Source: Paenibacillus sp. FSL R7-0204 (GTDB taxonomy: Bacteria > Bacillota > Bacilli > Paenibacillales > Paenibacillaceae). Taken from it: a DNA stretch of 64,000 nt. The number at the start of each line of letters is the position of its first letter. Within the stretch, counting starts at the first letter, position 1. Where the stretch lies: positions 7,006,001-7,070,000 of the forward strand of contig NZ_JBBOCA010000001.1 in the NCBI RefSeq assembly GCF_038002225.1, given 5' to 3'. Under the pieces are notes generated by a model, which worked only from the letters and a program-made list of their open reading frames with translations, was not told the origin of the DNA and did not search any database. Shown here piece by piece: positions 54,441 through 62,717 of this stretch. Both the position numbers and the translations under genes were made by a program.

Positions 54441-56318
54441 GTGGCATTTATCCCGTTAAATTGTCCCAATTGCAGCGGAAGAATTGAATACAAGGAAGGC
54501 GCGATTCTCAAGTGCCCTTATTGCCAGACCGAGCTTCTGCTCAAGCAAAATAATGTCTACTATGTGGATCAGACCATTAATCATTATCACGGGGCACCCC
54601 CTCCCAAGGCCGCGCCGAAGCCACCCGTCTCCGTCTCTATCCCCATTAGGCTTGTGCTAATTCTGCTGCTGGTGCTGGGCGGGGCCATCGGTACTTATTT
54701 CTATTACAGCCTCAGCTCTCCGCAGCAGTCAACCAAGGCTAATCTGTCTGTACGGACGATGCCCGAAAGCGAGGTCCTGCTCACCTTCCTGCGGGAGACC
54801 CTGGGTAAAGGCTCTGCCATGCCGACAGAGGAGGAATTGGCCTCATTGCGTTATTTAACTGTGGAGCGTTCGAAGAATGACCAGTGGCAGTTCACTTACA
54901 GCTTCTCCGATCCGTTCAGTGATGCGCAGGCCGAGAAGCTCACTTATGTGACTCAGGATAAGCGGCTGAATACCCAGCGGATTGATCAACGGGATTTCGA
55001 AGCCTTCAAGGGACTGACGGCACTGAACCTGACGAATACCTACGAGATCAACCAGGCGGACCAGACAACGCTTGCCCATATGCCCGGATTAAAAAGCTAT
55101 GGCGGCGCCTTCAACGAATCCTTCAGCACCTTCTCCGGTTATTTCGGCGATAAATCTAAAATTACGGAGCTGTCCACCCAGCTGCGCAGTAATCAGGAAG
55201 TGGCCCTGCTGCTGGAATTTCCCAATCTAAGCTCACTATCCATTACCTATGTGGATGAGTCTATAACGGATTTGCATCTGCTTAATAAGCTGCCGCTGAA
55301 GTCCCTGTCCCTTACCTTCGTCAATGACCTGGGGTGGTTATCGTCCATGACCGGGCTGTCTTCTCTGGCTATCTATCACAGTGAAACCACAGATCTGCAG
55401 CCGTTATACGCCTTAACCGGGCTCCAGGAGCTTAAGCTTTCCTATTTATCCAATGTGAAGTCGATCGACTTCCTGCAGAACATGCCTGCACTGCAGACGC
55501 TTGATCTCGAAAATGTGAATTTCTCCAGCCTGGAGCGTCTGGCCGGCAAAACCTCTATTACCTCGCTCCGCCTGGCTTCCTTAAGCCAGCTTGGCTCGGT
55601 AAAGGCCGTGAATAGCTTGTCCTCGCTGCGGGAATTCACCTTGGACGGTTATTACGAGCAACCAGACAGCCTTACTTTGCCGGGCGTCAAACGGGTGGAA
55701 ATCCCAGCTTCCTTCCTCTCCGGGCTGAAGGCCCCTGCGGTAACGGATCTGACACTCCGGGGCGGAAGCGGGGAGCTTAATATGGCTGAGCTGAAGAAAT
55801 TCCCTGAGCTTGGAGAGCTGTCCCTCTGGGGGGTTGATGAAATGGCTGGTCTCGCCGCCCTCGACAAATTGCCCCGCCTACAGAAGCTAAGCATCTTCGA
55901 CTCGTCGCTGTATATGGAGAGCGATGCCTTATTCCGTCTGAAGCAGGTGAACACGCTGGTATGCTCGGAATGCCGCCTGAATTTCAAGCAGACAGCAGCA
56001 ACGAATAGTGTGCTTGAGCATCTGACCTTGGACCGGCCATACTTCTCCATGAACAACAACTCCGTTAGTGAGGTTGACCAGGTGATGCCTTACTTCGCGG
56101 GCCTGACTGCCCTGCGTTCCTTCACCCTGCAGGACAACAACCTGGCTTCTCTGGCCTTCATGAGCAAGTGGCAGGCCATCGAGGAGCTTCATCTGGAGAA
56201 CAACGCGATTTCCAATATAGAGCTGCTAAGTAAGCTGCCTAACCTGCAACAGGTATTCCTATCTGGTAATTCCGTGGCGAACAAGTCCGTGCTTGATGCG
56301 GGCGTGCTGGTATATTAA
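54441..56318 (+). CDS. Zinc-ribbon, single-pass membrane protein with leucine-rich repeats
   Basis: The 625-residue protein has a Cys4 zinc ribbon at residues ~6-30 (LNCPNCSGRIEYKEG ... LKCPYCQTE), one transmembrane helix near 65-90 (IRLVLILLLVLGGAIGTYFY), and an extracytoplasmic LRR array (~150-625; repeats such as FPNLSSLSITYVDESITDL and LTGLQELKLSYLSNVKSIDF, of L-x-x-L-x-L type). GTG 54441 is taken because AAGGAGG lies 8 nt before it; longer frames lack a site. Ends before a terminator-like repeat, separate from the HSP90 operon. Role unknown; sensing or adhesion is possible. Confidence 0.8.
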   Translation: MAFIPLNCPNCSGRIEYKEGAILKCPYCQTELLLKQNNVYYVDQTINHYHGAPPPKAAPKPPVSVSIPIRLVLILLLVLGGAIGTYFYYSLSSPQQSTKANLSVRTMPESEVLLTFLRETLGKGSAMPTEEELASLRYLTVERSKNDQWQFTYSFSDPFSDAQAEKLTYVTQDKRLNTQRIDQRDFEAFKGLTALNLTNTYEINQADQTTLAHMPGLKSYGGAFNESFSTFSGYFGDKSKITELSTQLRSNQEVALLLEFPNLSSLSITYVDESITDLHLLNKLPLKSLSLTFVNDLGWLSSMTGLSSLAIYHSETTDLQPLYALTGLQELKLSYLSNVKSIDFLQNMPALQTLDLENVNFSSLERLAGKTSITSLRLASLSQLGSVKAVNSLSSLREFTLDGYYEQPDSLTLPGVKRVEIPASFLSGLKAPAVTDLTLRGGSGELNMAELKKFPELGELSLWGVDEMAGLAALDKLPRLQKLSIFDSSLYMESDALFRLKQVNTLVCSECRLNFKQTAATNSVLEHLTLDRPYFSMNNNSVSEVDQVMPYFAGLTALRSFTLQDNNLASLAFMSKWQAIEELHLENNAISNIELLSKLPNLQQVFLSGNSVANKSVLDAGVLVY

Positions 56319-56333
56319 TTCCCATGTATACGC

Positions 56334-56372
56334 AAATAGACCGCCCTCCCGTCAGAGGTTCGCGGTCTATTT
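56334..56372. repeat. AAATAGACCG hairpin family, copy 3
   Basis: Perfect arms AAATAGACCG (56334-56343) and CGGTCTATTT (56363-56372), followed by T-rich sequence. Acts as terminator of the LRR gene. The upstream 18 bp carry no toxin ORF. Confidence 0.75.
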
Positions 56373-56512
56373 TTCAATGATAGAGAACGCTTGGGAATAT
56401 ATGTTTCTCCTCATGCAGATTCTGGGTAATACATAGAGTTGTCTCTGTCTACATAGAAACTGATTGTTGGCATGAAGCATAATCAAAATGATTACAGAAC
56501 AGGAGAATCAAG

Positions 56513-58351
56513 ATGGAGAACCAAAACCGGGATACCTACCGCTTTCAGGTGAACTTAAGCGGTATGATCAACATTTTGTCTAACCATTTGTATAGCAGCC
56601 CGAAGGTATTCTTAAGAGAGCTGCTCCAGAATGGCATCGACGCGATTACTGCACGGCAGGCCTATTCCCCTGCTGGATATGAAGGCAAGATTCATGTCGA
56701 GGTCAGCGGAACCTCCACCCGGGCGACTTTATTGGTCGAAGATAACGGAATCGGGTTAAACGAGGCCGAGATTCATGAGTTCCTGGCCATGATCGGACAA
56801 TCCTCCAAGCGGGGTGAGGACTTCCTCTCCACCAATACCTCTTTTATCGGCCGGTTTGGCATCGGGCTGTTGTCCTGCTTCATGGTGAGTGACGATATCG
56901 TCATGGTTACCCAATCGGCCAAGGGCGGCCCTGCCCTGGAATGGCGCGGGAAGCCGGACGGCACCTACACGATCCGCAAGCTCGAGGGACAACATGCTCC
57001 TGGTACCAAGGTTTTTTTGCGTTGCAAAGAAGGCTCCGAAGCCTACTTCGAGGAGAACAATCTGCAGGAAGGGCTGTTCCATTACGGCGCTCTGCTGCCT
57101 TATCCGATCCAGCTGGTGTCTGACCGTAACACCCGCCTGATTAATCCGTTGACCCCGCCGTGGGTCAAAGATCCGCAGCTGGCCCGGAAGCATCGTGACG
57201 AGGTGCTGTCCTTCGGTAAGCAGGTGCTGGGGGAGACATTCCGTGACTTCATCCCTCTGCACACCGCCTCGGGCCGGACGGGAGGCATCGCCTTCATTCT
57301 GCCGCACGCGGTTAATCTGAATGCCAAACGCAATCACCGGGTGTACCTGAAGCACATGCTGGTCTCCGAAGCTGCCAGCAATATCCTGCCGGACTGGGCA
57401 TTCTTCGTGAAATGTCTGATCTGGACCGATGAGCTGCAGCCGACCGCTTCCCGGGAGCATTTCTACGAGAATGCCCAGCTGGAGCAGGTGCGGGAAGAGC
57501 TAGGGAACTCCATTCGTCAGGAATTGATGCGGATGGCCGAGTACGACCCGGACCGCCTGCAATCGATCATTTCATTGCACGCCTTATCGATGAAGGCGCT
57601 CGCGGTGGAAGATTCGTCGTTCTATTCGATCATTCATGAGTGGTTACCGTTTGAGAGCACGTATGGCAGAAAGACACTTGGTGAGCTGAAACAGCAGCCT
57701 CCCCTGTACTTCACGGCGACGCTGGACGAATACCGCCAGATTACCCACGTGGCTTCGGCCCAATCCATGCTGGTGGTGAACGGCGGGTATATTTATGATG
57801 CCGAGCTGCTGGCCAGGCTGCCGCTCATTGACCCGGATGTGCAGACAGAACGGCTGCTGCCGGAGGAGGTGTCGTTATCCTTCACCGATATCACTCCTCA
57901 AGAGCGGCTGGACTACTATGAATCCGTAAGACTCGCAGACAGTGTACTTCAGAAGTTCCGCTGCCAGGTGCAGCTGCGCCGCTTTAAGCCAGAGGAGATT
58001 CCGGTGCTCTACACGCTGTCTGAAGAGTCTGCCCAGTGGCGTGTAATGGAAGCGACCAAAGAAGTGAGCACCGATGCCCTGGCCTCCGTGCTGGGCAGCT
58101 TGGGCGCTTCGCTTAAGGAGACGGCATACGCCACACTCTACTTTAACCTGAATAATCCTGTCATCGGGCGGGCCTTTCAACAGGCGAACCAGAAGATGCT
58201 GCCCTCCATTGTCGAGATGCTGTACTGCAATGCGCTATTAATGGGACATTATCCGATGAACCGCCAGGAGATCGCGCTGTTGAACCAGGGCATTATTCAA
58301 TTCATTGATTGGGGATTGACGGCTAACCAAGTCACAGGAGGAGACGAATAG
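56513..58351 (+). CDS. Atypical HSP90/HtpG-family protein
   Basis: The 612-residue protein has the GHKL ATPase fold: FLRELLQNGIDAI near residue 38 (E and N of the ATP site), LLVEDNGIGL near 76 and FIGRFGIGLLSCFM near 113, matching HtpG motifs. Middle-domain sequence (KRNHRVYLKHMLVS; TASREHFYE, the conserved T-x-S-R-E) is also recognisable. It is shorter in charged loops and differs strongly from housekeeping HtpG (about 620-625 aa), so it is a paralogue. ATG 56513 has AGGAGA upstream. The next gene starts directly after its stop, which suggests a dedicated partner. Confidence 0.9.
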   Translation: MENQNRDTYRFQVNLSGMINILSNHLYSSPKVFLRELLQNGIDAITARQAYSPAGYEGKIHVEVSGTSTRATLLVEDNGIGLNEAEIHEFLAMIGQSSKRGEDFLSTNTSFIGRFGIGLLSCFMVSDDIVMVTQSAKGGPALEWRGKPDGTYTIRKLEGQHAPGTKVFLRCKEGSEAYFEENNLQEGLFHYGALLPYPIQLVSDRNTRLINPLTPPWVKDPQLARKHRDEVLSFGKQVLGETFRDFIPLHTASGRTGGIAFILPHAVNLNAKRNHRVYLKHMLVSEAASNILPDWAFFVKCLIWTDELQPTASREHFYENAQLEQVREELGNSIRQELMRMAEYDPDRLQSIISLHALSMKALAVEDSSFYSIIHEWLPFESTYGRKTLGELKQQPPLYFTATLDEYRQITHVASAQSMLVVNGGYIYDAELLARLPLIDPDVQTERLLPEEVSLSFTDITPQERLDYYESVRLADSVLQKFRCQVQLRRFKPEEIPVLYTLSEESAQWRVMEATKEVSTDALASVLGSLGASLKETAYATLYFNLNNPVIGRAFQQANQKMLPSIVEMLYCNALLMGHYPMNRQEIALLNQGIIQFIDWGLTANQVTGGDE

Positions 58352-59410
58352 ATGAACCTTACCGAGATGGATTTTGACGATCTGATGGAAGAAGCCTATG
58401 GCCTGCCCGGAGGCAAGGCTAAGCTTGCGCTGCTGGAGCAGGCGGTACGGGTAGCCGATGCCGCAGGAGATATCGACCAGGGCTATGAGGCCCGCAGCGA
58501 AATCGTAGAGCTGGGCAGCTTCCACGGCTATCCGATGAAGGCGCTGGTCGCCTTTTCCTGGCAGCTGGGGCAGTATGACAAGAACCCGGGCCGGTTCGAT
58601 GATTACAGTCTGATGTGGTCGTACAAGTGGGTGCTGGACCGCATTACCGCTTTTGCAGATATTAGCCGCACTCAGATTGAGAACCTGCTGGAGGATATGA
58701 AGACCCGCTACGAAGCCGAAGGCTACAGCAGCCGGACCTATCACTATTACCGGGCGAATATTCTCGAAGATTTCGGGGAGCTGGAAGCTTCACAGGCCGA
58801 ATGGGCGATTGTCCAGAGCATGGACCGGGACGAGATGAGCGATTGTGAAGCTTGTGAGCAGCATGGATTGGTCGAGTTCCTGGCGAAGCAAGGAGACGAT
58901 GAAGCAACCGTTAAGGCGGCAGAACCGATTCTTCAGGGGAAAATGAGCTGCGGCGAGGTCCCTCATGTGACCATCACGAAGGTGCTGTTCCCCCTCCTGC
59001 GGCTGGGCCGCCAGAAGGAAGCCGATAAGCTGCAGAAGAAAGGCTATAAGCTGGTCAAAGGAAACCGCGATTTCCTGTATCACCAGGGAGAGCATATTGG
59101 CTACCTGACCTTAACCGATCCGGTCAAGGCGCTGGAGGTCTTCGAAGAGTATATCGCATCCTCGCTCGATCATGAGAACCCGGCCGATCAGATGATCTTC
59201 AACGCTTATTCGGCCAAGATGTTCCGCCGTCTGTCTGAGGAATCCATCCGCTTCCAGGTCAAGCTTCCGGCTGGGCATCCGTGTGAGCGCCAATCCGAAG
59301 ACGTAGCTTCGCTTGCGAAGTACTTCAAGCAGTTAGCTCTGGCCACAGCGGAGAAGCTGGATAAGCGGAATGGCAACGGCTATTATACTGAGCTGATAGA
59401 GAAGCTGTAG
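58352..59410 (+). CDS. TPR-like helical repeat protein, HSP90 partner
   Basis: The 352-residue protein is almost wholly helical, with repeated paired helices such as LLEQAVRVADAAGDIDQGYE, RTYHYYRANILEDFGELE and ALEVFEEYIASS, consistent with tetratricopeptide-like repeats. No catalytic motif was seen. It starts at ATG 58352 right after the HSP90 stop, with AGGAGGAG inside the HSP90 end, so the two are translationally coupled. TPR domains often dock to HSP90, which suggests a co-chaperone or client-specific adapter (inference). Confidence 0.75.
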   Translation: MNLTEMDFDDLMEEAYGLPGGKAKLALLEQAVRVADAAGDIDQGYEARSEIVELGSFHGYPMKALVAFSWQLGQYDKNPGRFDDYSLMWSYKWVLDRITAFADISRTQIENLLEDMKTRYEAEGYSSRTYHYYRANILEDFGELEASQAEWAIVQSMDRDEMSDCEACEQHGLVEFLAKQGDDEATVKAAEPILQGKMSCGEVPHVTITKVLFPLLRLGRQKEADKLQKKGYKLVKGNRDFLYHQGEHIGYLTLTDPVKALEVFEEYIASSLDHENPADQMIFNAYSAKMFRRLSEESIRFQVKLPAGHPCERQSEDVASLAKYFKQLALATAEKLDKRNGNGYYTELIEKL

Positions 59411-59548
59411 GCCTGCGTTCCGGCAGCATCCTATAAGGACAAACGCAAATAAGAGCAGCTCCCGTATTGGGGGCTGCTCTTTGTGTATTTCAAATACGCA
59501 TTTACGTCAAAAATTCTCCAAATTCAGGAAATACCGAGGCATTTGATA

Positions 59549-59557
59549 TGTTATACT
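59549..59557 (+). promoter_or_regulatory. Extended -10 promoter of the toxin gene
   Basis: TG-T-TATACT (59549-59557) is an extended -10 box, with no strong -35. It places transcription start near 59564 and a leader of about 60 nt before the toxin GTG. Confidence 0.6.
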
Positions 59558-59623
59558 GATTGAGCAATAGAATAGGCTTAAAAGGGTCGGTCGGCTACCT
59601 CTCTCAGAAGGGAGGGATGCCTT

Positions 59624-59704
59624 GTGACAGTGTTTGAAGCAATCATGCTGATGCTAACCTTTGGTTTGCTTATCGTAGCGCTGCTGTCCAATACACACAA
59701 ATAG
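59624..59704 (+). CDS. Type I toxin, TxpA/BsrE-like (holin-like peptide)
   Basis: A 26-codon ORF starts GTG 59624 with AAGGGAGGG 7 nt upstream, and encodes MTVFEAIMLMLTFGLLIVAL LSNTHK. Start M-x-V-F-E-A-I-x-L-M followed by a single hydrophobic helix and a polar basic tail is the signature of small Bacillales toxins of the TxpA/BsrE/YonT group, which insert into the membrane. The stop TAG lies in the first arm of the terminator repeat. It is too short for standard gene calling. An antisense promoter faces it from 59840. Confidence 0.8.
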   Translation: MTVFEAIMLMLTFGLLIVALLSNTHK

Positions 59705-59737
59705 ACCGCCCTCGACAAAGGCTTGCGGTCTATTTGT
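59697..59737. repeat. AAATAGACCG hairpin family, copy 4 (toxin terminator)
   Basis: Arms ACAAATAGACCG (59697-59708) and CGGTCTATTTGT (59726-59737) form a perfect 12-bp stem, T-rich on both strands. It overlaps the toxin stop codon, so it is the shared terminator of toxin mRNA and antisense RNA. Confidence 0.8.
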
Positions 59738-59785
59738 CGTATCCTGTTGTTGATGCCTACCGCCCTTAAAAGCGGCTATTGCTCT

Positions 59786-59813
59786 AGAGAGTCGTGTTAG
59801 CGCACGGCTCTCT
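59786..59813. other. Stem-loop in the antisense RNA
   Basis: AGAGAGTCGTG (59786-59796) pairs with CACGGCTCTCT (59803-59813) in an 11-bp stem with one G-T pair and a six-base loop. It is positioned in the 5' part of the predicted antisense RNA, where type I antitoxin RNAs carry structural hairpins. Confidence 0.6.
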
Positions 59814-59839
59814 TAGCATTGTACGCCCGATATGCTTAT

Positions 59840-59868
59840 ACTATACCACAGCCGTTAACGCATGTTAA
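59840..59868 (-). promoter_or_regulatory. Sigma-A promoter of the antisense RNA
   Basis: On the minus strand, TTAACA (59868-59863) is separated by 17 bp from TATAGT (59845-59840). The region also contains three GTTAAC-like repeats (59853-59858, 59864-59869 and 59874-59879). Confidence 0.7.
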
Positions 59869-60030
59869 CAGTGGTTAACAGATTTGTGAGCACCAGTTCG
59901 AAGACGTAGTTGCGCTTCTTTCCAACCCAGTGTTGGAAAATCCTTAGGGATATCCAAGCAACGCTATATGGCAAACGTTAGGCTCCGGATGTACAATGAT
60001 TCCGTACCAAGCGTAAAGGAGGAACACATA

Positions 60031-60797
60031 ATGAAAACAACGGGTATACATAAGCAATTTCAGGAACTGCGCAAGAACAAGGGAAAGACGCAAGAAGAGC
60101 TCGCGGAGGTCTTCGGTGTAACCAATCAAGCCGTATCCAAATGGGAAAGCGGGGCTTGCTATCCGGATACCGCTTTATTACCCGAGATCGCTAATTATTT
60201 CGGAGTCAGCCTTGACTTTCTATTCGGCCGTGTCCCGGATATCAATGATCAGAGTGTAGTGAAAGACATCAAGCTTCTGTTTGAACAGACCCCTGCCAAG
60301 GAGCGTTTCACGCTGGCCTGCCAGATAGCCTTCTACCTGCATGAGGGCATCGTATCCAATGGTTACAAGGGCTACCTGCCCTGGGACCCGATAAGACGTA
60401 TGATCAGCAGACTTGGGGAACCTCTATTTGCAGCGAACCGGAAGGAGTTACTATTGCCAGACAAGGGATGCTCTTCTTTTCCGATCACGCCGATAAACGG
60501 GAACTCGCTCCAGATCAACTGTTAAGCCTGTACGGTGTGCTTCGGGCCTATGCGGATGCTGACAGATTAACGGTATTATTCGCATTATATCAGTTGACCA
60601 GGCATGACTTTGACTCCTTTGTTTCTATGGAGAATATCGTAAGAGCAGCCGGTCTGGATGAGAGAACCATAGGGGATGCATTCCTGCATTTGCCGGTTCA
60701 CTGCAAAAGGCTTGAGGACAGCAGCATAGGTTACCGGATTGAAGCCAGCAATATGCATCTCCCTGCGCTGCTTATGCTCTTCATGCCGTTCTATTAA
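60031..60797 (+). pseudogene. XRE-family regulator with an internal frameshift
   Basis: The N-terminal HTH is clear (HKQFQELRKNKGKTQEELA EVFGVTNQAVSKWESG, residues ~7-45, then DFLFGRVPD). The first frame ends at 60525 after reading KELLLPDKGCSSF. A second frame from about 60441 continues sensibly (GVTIARQGMLFFSDHADKR ... LRAYADADRLTVLFALYQL ... LLMLFMPFY) to 60797. One base lost near 60441-60446 explains the break; full length would be ~255 residues. ATG 60031 follows AAAGGAGGA. It is either a recent pseudogene or a sequencing indel; no canonical slippery heptamer is present. Confidence 0.75.
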
Positions 60798-60824
60798 GCT
60801 GGAATTGGCTCTTGGCATGACCTT

Positions 60825-61718
60825 CTAATCCCTCATGCTTTCAATTTGTCTTAAGCTCTCCGTGTCACGTGCTGGAGATGCACCGAAGAATCGGGAATAC
60901 TCTCTACTGAACTGTGAGGGACTTTGATAGCCAACATGATATGCGGCACTTGCTACTGGATAGCCCTCGAAGGCAATGAGGTTTCTGGCCTCCAGGAGCC
61001 TTAATTGCTTTTGAAATTGAATAGGACTTAACCCCGTAGCCCGTTTAAACTGCCGGTGAAAGGTATTTATAGCCATCCCCGATTTCGAAGCCAGCTCACC
61101 AATGTCTATGGGCCTCATAAAATTACTCCGAAACCATTTTACAATTTGGGATATCCTGGATAAATCACTTTCCCGCTGACCAAATTGCCTCAGATACCCT
61201 CCTTGTGGTCCCATCAGTACGCGATACAGGATTTCGCGCTCATAAGCTGGTGCAAGAGCCGGAATATCTCTTGACGCTTTCGATAATCGCAATAAACGCA
61301 GCCATGCCTCCATCAATTCAATATCCATGTCGCAAGCTGCGAATTGCCCGGAAGCAGCCGGTAATAGATGCTCTTGGAGATCTCTTAGCAGACTCTGAAG
61401 AACATTCTGATTCAACTTGAGACCAAGAGACATGTATGGATGGCCATCACGGTCTGGATGTACAACCGCCGTTGCAGGAACGTGCACTGGTAACACGTAA
61501 TAAGATGGTCCTGCCAGTTCCGTGCTGCGCCCCCCTATTGATAGAATCTTTCTTCCTTGAACCGTAAAGCCAATCATCGGCTCGTATAGCGCTGCAAGCT
61601 GATGATGAGGGATCGCTCCCTTAATCATACTCAGCCCCGGTACTCCGGTTTCAATCTGCCTGGTGCCCGCATCTTTCATCAGATCCATTATTTCTTCAAG
61701 GACATTTTTCATGCACAT
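60825..61718 (-). CDS. AraC-family regulator with AraC_N cupin-like domain
   Basis: The 297-residue regulator has an N-terminal ligand domain (~20-165, YEPMIGFTVQGRKILSIG; YYVLPVHVPATAVVHP) and a C-terminal double HTH (DIGELASKSGMAINTFHRQF, then AYHVGYQSPSQFSREYSRFF). The final F-x-R-x-Y/F-x-x-x-F-G-x-S-P is standard. It is divergent from the SDR gene, which it probably activates. Confidence 0.93.
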   Translation of the reverse strand: MCMKNVLEEIMDLMKDAGTRQIETGVPGLSMIKGAIPHHQLAALYEPMIGFTVQGRKILSIGGRSTELAGPSYYVLPVHVPATAVVHPDRDGHPYMSLGLKLNQNVLQSLLRDLQEHLLPAASGQFAACDMDIELMEAWLRLLRLSKASRDIPALAPAYEREILYRVLMGPQGGYLRQFGQRESDLSRISQIVKWFRSNFMRPIDIGELASKSGMAINTFHRQFKRATGLSPIQFQKQLRLLEARNLIAFEGYPVASAAYHVGYQSPSQFSREYSRFFGASPARDTESLRQIESMRD

Positions 61719-61833
61719 AGTTTATCACACGAATGGTGCTTTTAGGCAATCAATAGGCATTTTCAGGTCTATTTTGGTGGCGCAGCTGCGGCTACAATTA
61801 GAACCAAGCCAAACACAAACCAAGGAGGATCTT

Positions 61834-62589
61834 ATGACAATTGCGATAGTAACGGGTGGAAGTAATGGCATTGGAAAAGCGGCGGCGCTGGAGCTTGGCA
61901 AGCGCGGAATTAGCGTCATTCTCACCTATAATTCCTACAAGGAACGTGCAGAAGATGTGGTTAAGGAAATTGAGAAAAATGCAGGTGTCCGGGCAGCCGC
62001 ACTGAAGCTGGATCTGACGCAGATATCAACCTTTGCAGGCTTTATTCAAGAAGTGAAGGAGAGTCTCCAAAACATTTGGAACCGGACAACCTTTGATTAC
62101 TTGGTGAATAATGGCGGTATCGGCGGACCCATGCTGTTCACTGAGATGAGTGAAGAATATTTCGACAAGATTCTGAATACAAACTTCAAAGGACCTGTTT
62201 TTCTAACACAACAGCTTGCCGGATTCATGGAGGACGCCGGAGCTATTGTCAATACCACGAGTTCATCGAAAAATCAATCATTTCCGGGCTACTCCGTCTA
62301 CGGCTCGTTAAAAGCAGCCTTCTCAACTTGGACCCGCTATATTGCCAAAGAGCTTGCACCGCGCCATATTCGGGTCAACGCCGTGTCGCCTGGTCCTACG
62401 CACAGCAATTTCGGCGATGGAGTATTCGATAAACATCCCGAATTCATTAAGCCGCTGGCTGAGCAATCTGTATTTGGCAGAATCGGCCACCCCGAAGATA
62501 TAGCGAAGGTTATTGTGAGCTTGTTGTCCGATGAGTTCGGGTGGGTTACAGCCCAGGACATTGAAGTGTCTGGCGGACATTTGCTTTAA
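61834..62589 (+). CDS. Short-chain dehydrogenase/reductase
   Basis: The 251-residue oxidoreductase has the NAD(P) motif TGGSNGIGKAAALEL near residue 7, a DYLVNNGGIGG motif near 89 (NNAG equivalent), Ser-Tyr-Lys catalytic residues (TTSSSKNQSFPGYSVYGSLK: Y and K spaced by three) and the end VTAQDIEVSGG. ATG 61834 with AAGGAGG upstream is preferred over the longer frame. Transcribed away from the AraC regulator; substrate unknown. Confidence 0.93.
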   Translation: MTIAIVTGGSNGIGKAAALELGKRGISVILTYNSYKERAEDVVKEIEKNAGVRAAALKLDLTQISTFAGFIQEVKESLQNIWNRTTFDYLVNNGGIGGPMLFTEMSEEYFDKILNTNFKGPVFLTQQLAGFMEDAGAIVNTTSSSKNQSFPGYSVYGSLKAAFSTWTRYIAKELAPRHIRVNAVSPGPTHSNFGDGVFDKHPEFIKPLAEQSVFGRIGHPEDIAKVIVSLLSDEFGWVTAQDIEVSGGHLL

Positions 62590-62597
62590 TTCTGCTC

Positions 62598-62637
62598 AAG
62601 TGGAAACGGCTTAGCCGTCCTTTTAAGAAAAGGTCAC
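62598..62637. repeat. GGAAACGGC...GCCGTCC repeat, second copy
   Basis: The sequence 62598-62624 closely matches 34464-34488. Inner stems ACGGC/GCCGT and CCTTTT/AAAAGG follow the SDR stop by 9 bp, so it doubles as terminator. Confidence 0.5.
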
Positions 62638-62650
62638 TGTCCCATATATG

Positions 62651-62691
62651 CCAAAAGACCGTCCTCCCGGCAAAGAAGTACGGTCTTTTGG
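62651..62691. repeat. AAATAGACCG hairpin family, copy 5 (variant)
   Basis: Arms CCAAAAGACCG (62651-62661) and CGGTCTTTTGG (62681-62691) are perfectly complementary. The core TAGACCG is changed to AAGACCG, with the partner arm changed to match. A compensated pair shows that the structure is under selection. Confidence 0.75.
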
Positions 62692-62717
62692 ACGTATTCT
62701 GTTCCTATGCGAATCTC

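Larger units (their letters stand above)
59697..59833 (-). ncRNA. Predicted antisense antitoxin RNA
   Basis: A good promoter on the minus strand (-35 TTAACA, -10 TATAGT, 17-bp spacer) faces the toxin gene. It would give an RNA of about 137 nt that starts near 59833, includes a strong hairpin (86-96/803-813 of 59.7-59.8 kb) and ends at the 59697-59737 terminator, overlapping the toxin's 3' end by about 40 nt. This is the BsrE/SR5 arrangement. Not verified by expression data. Confidence 0.6.

Noticed and set aside
59617..59637. Short ATG ORF (MPCDSV) overlapping the toxin start
   Set aside because: It begins directly at the end of the ribosome site with no spacing; the GTG at 59624 has proper spacing and a toxin-like product.
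60441..60470. Programmed ribosomal frameshift in the XRE gene
   Set aside because: No X-XXY-YYZ slippery site or downstream pseudoknot seen; a simple indel is more likely.
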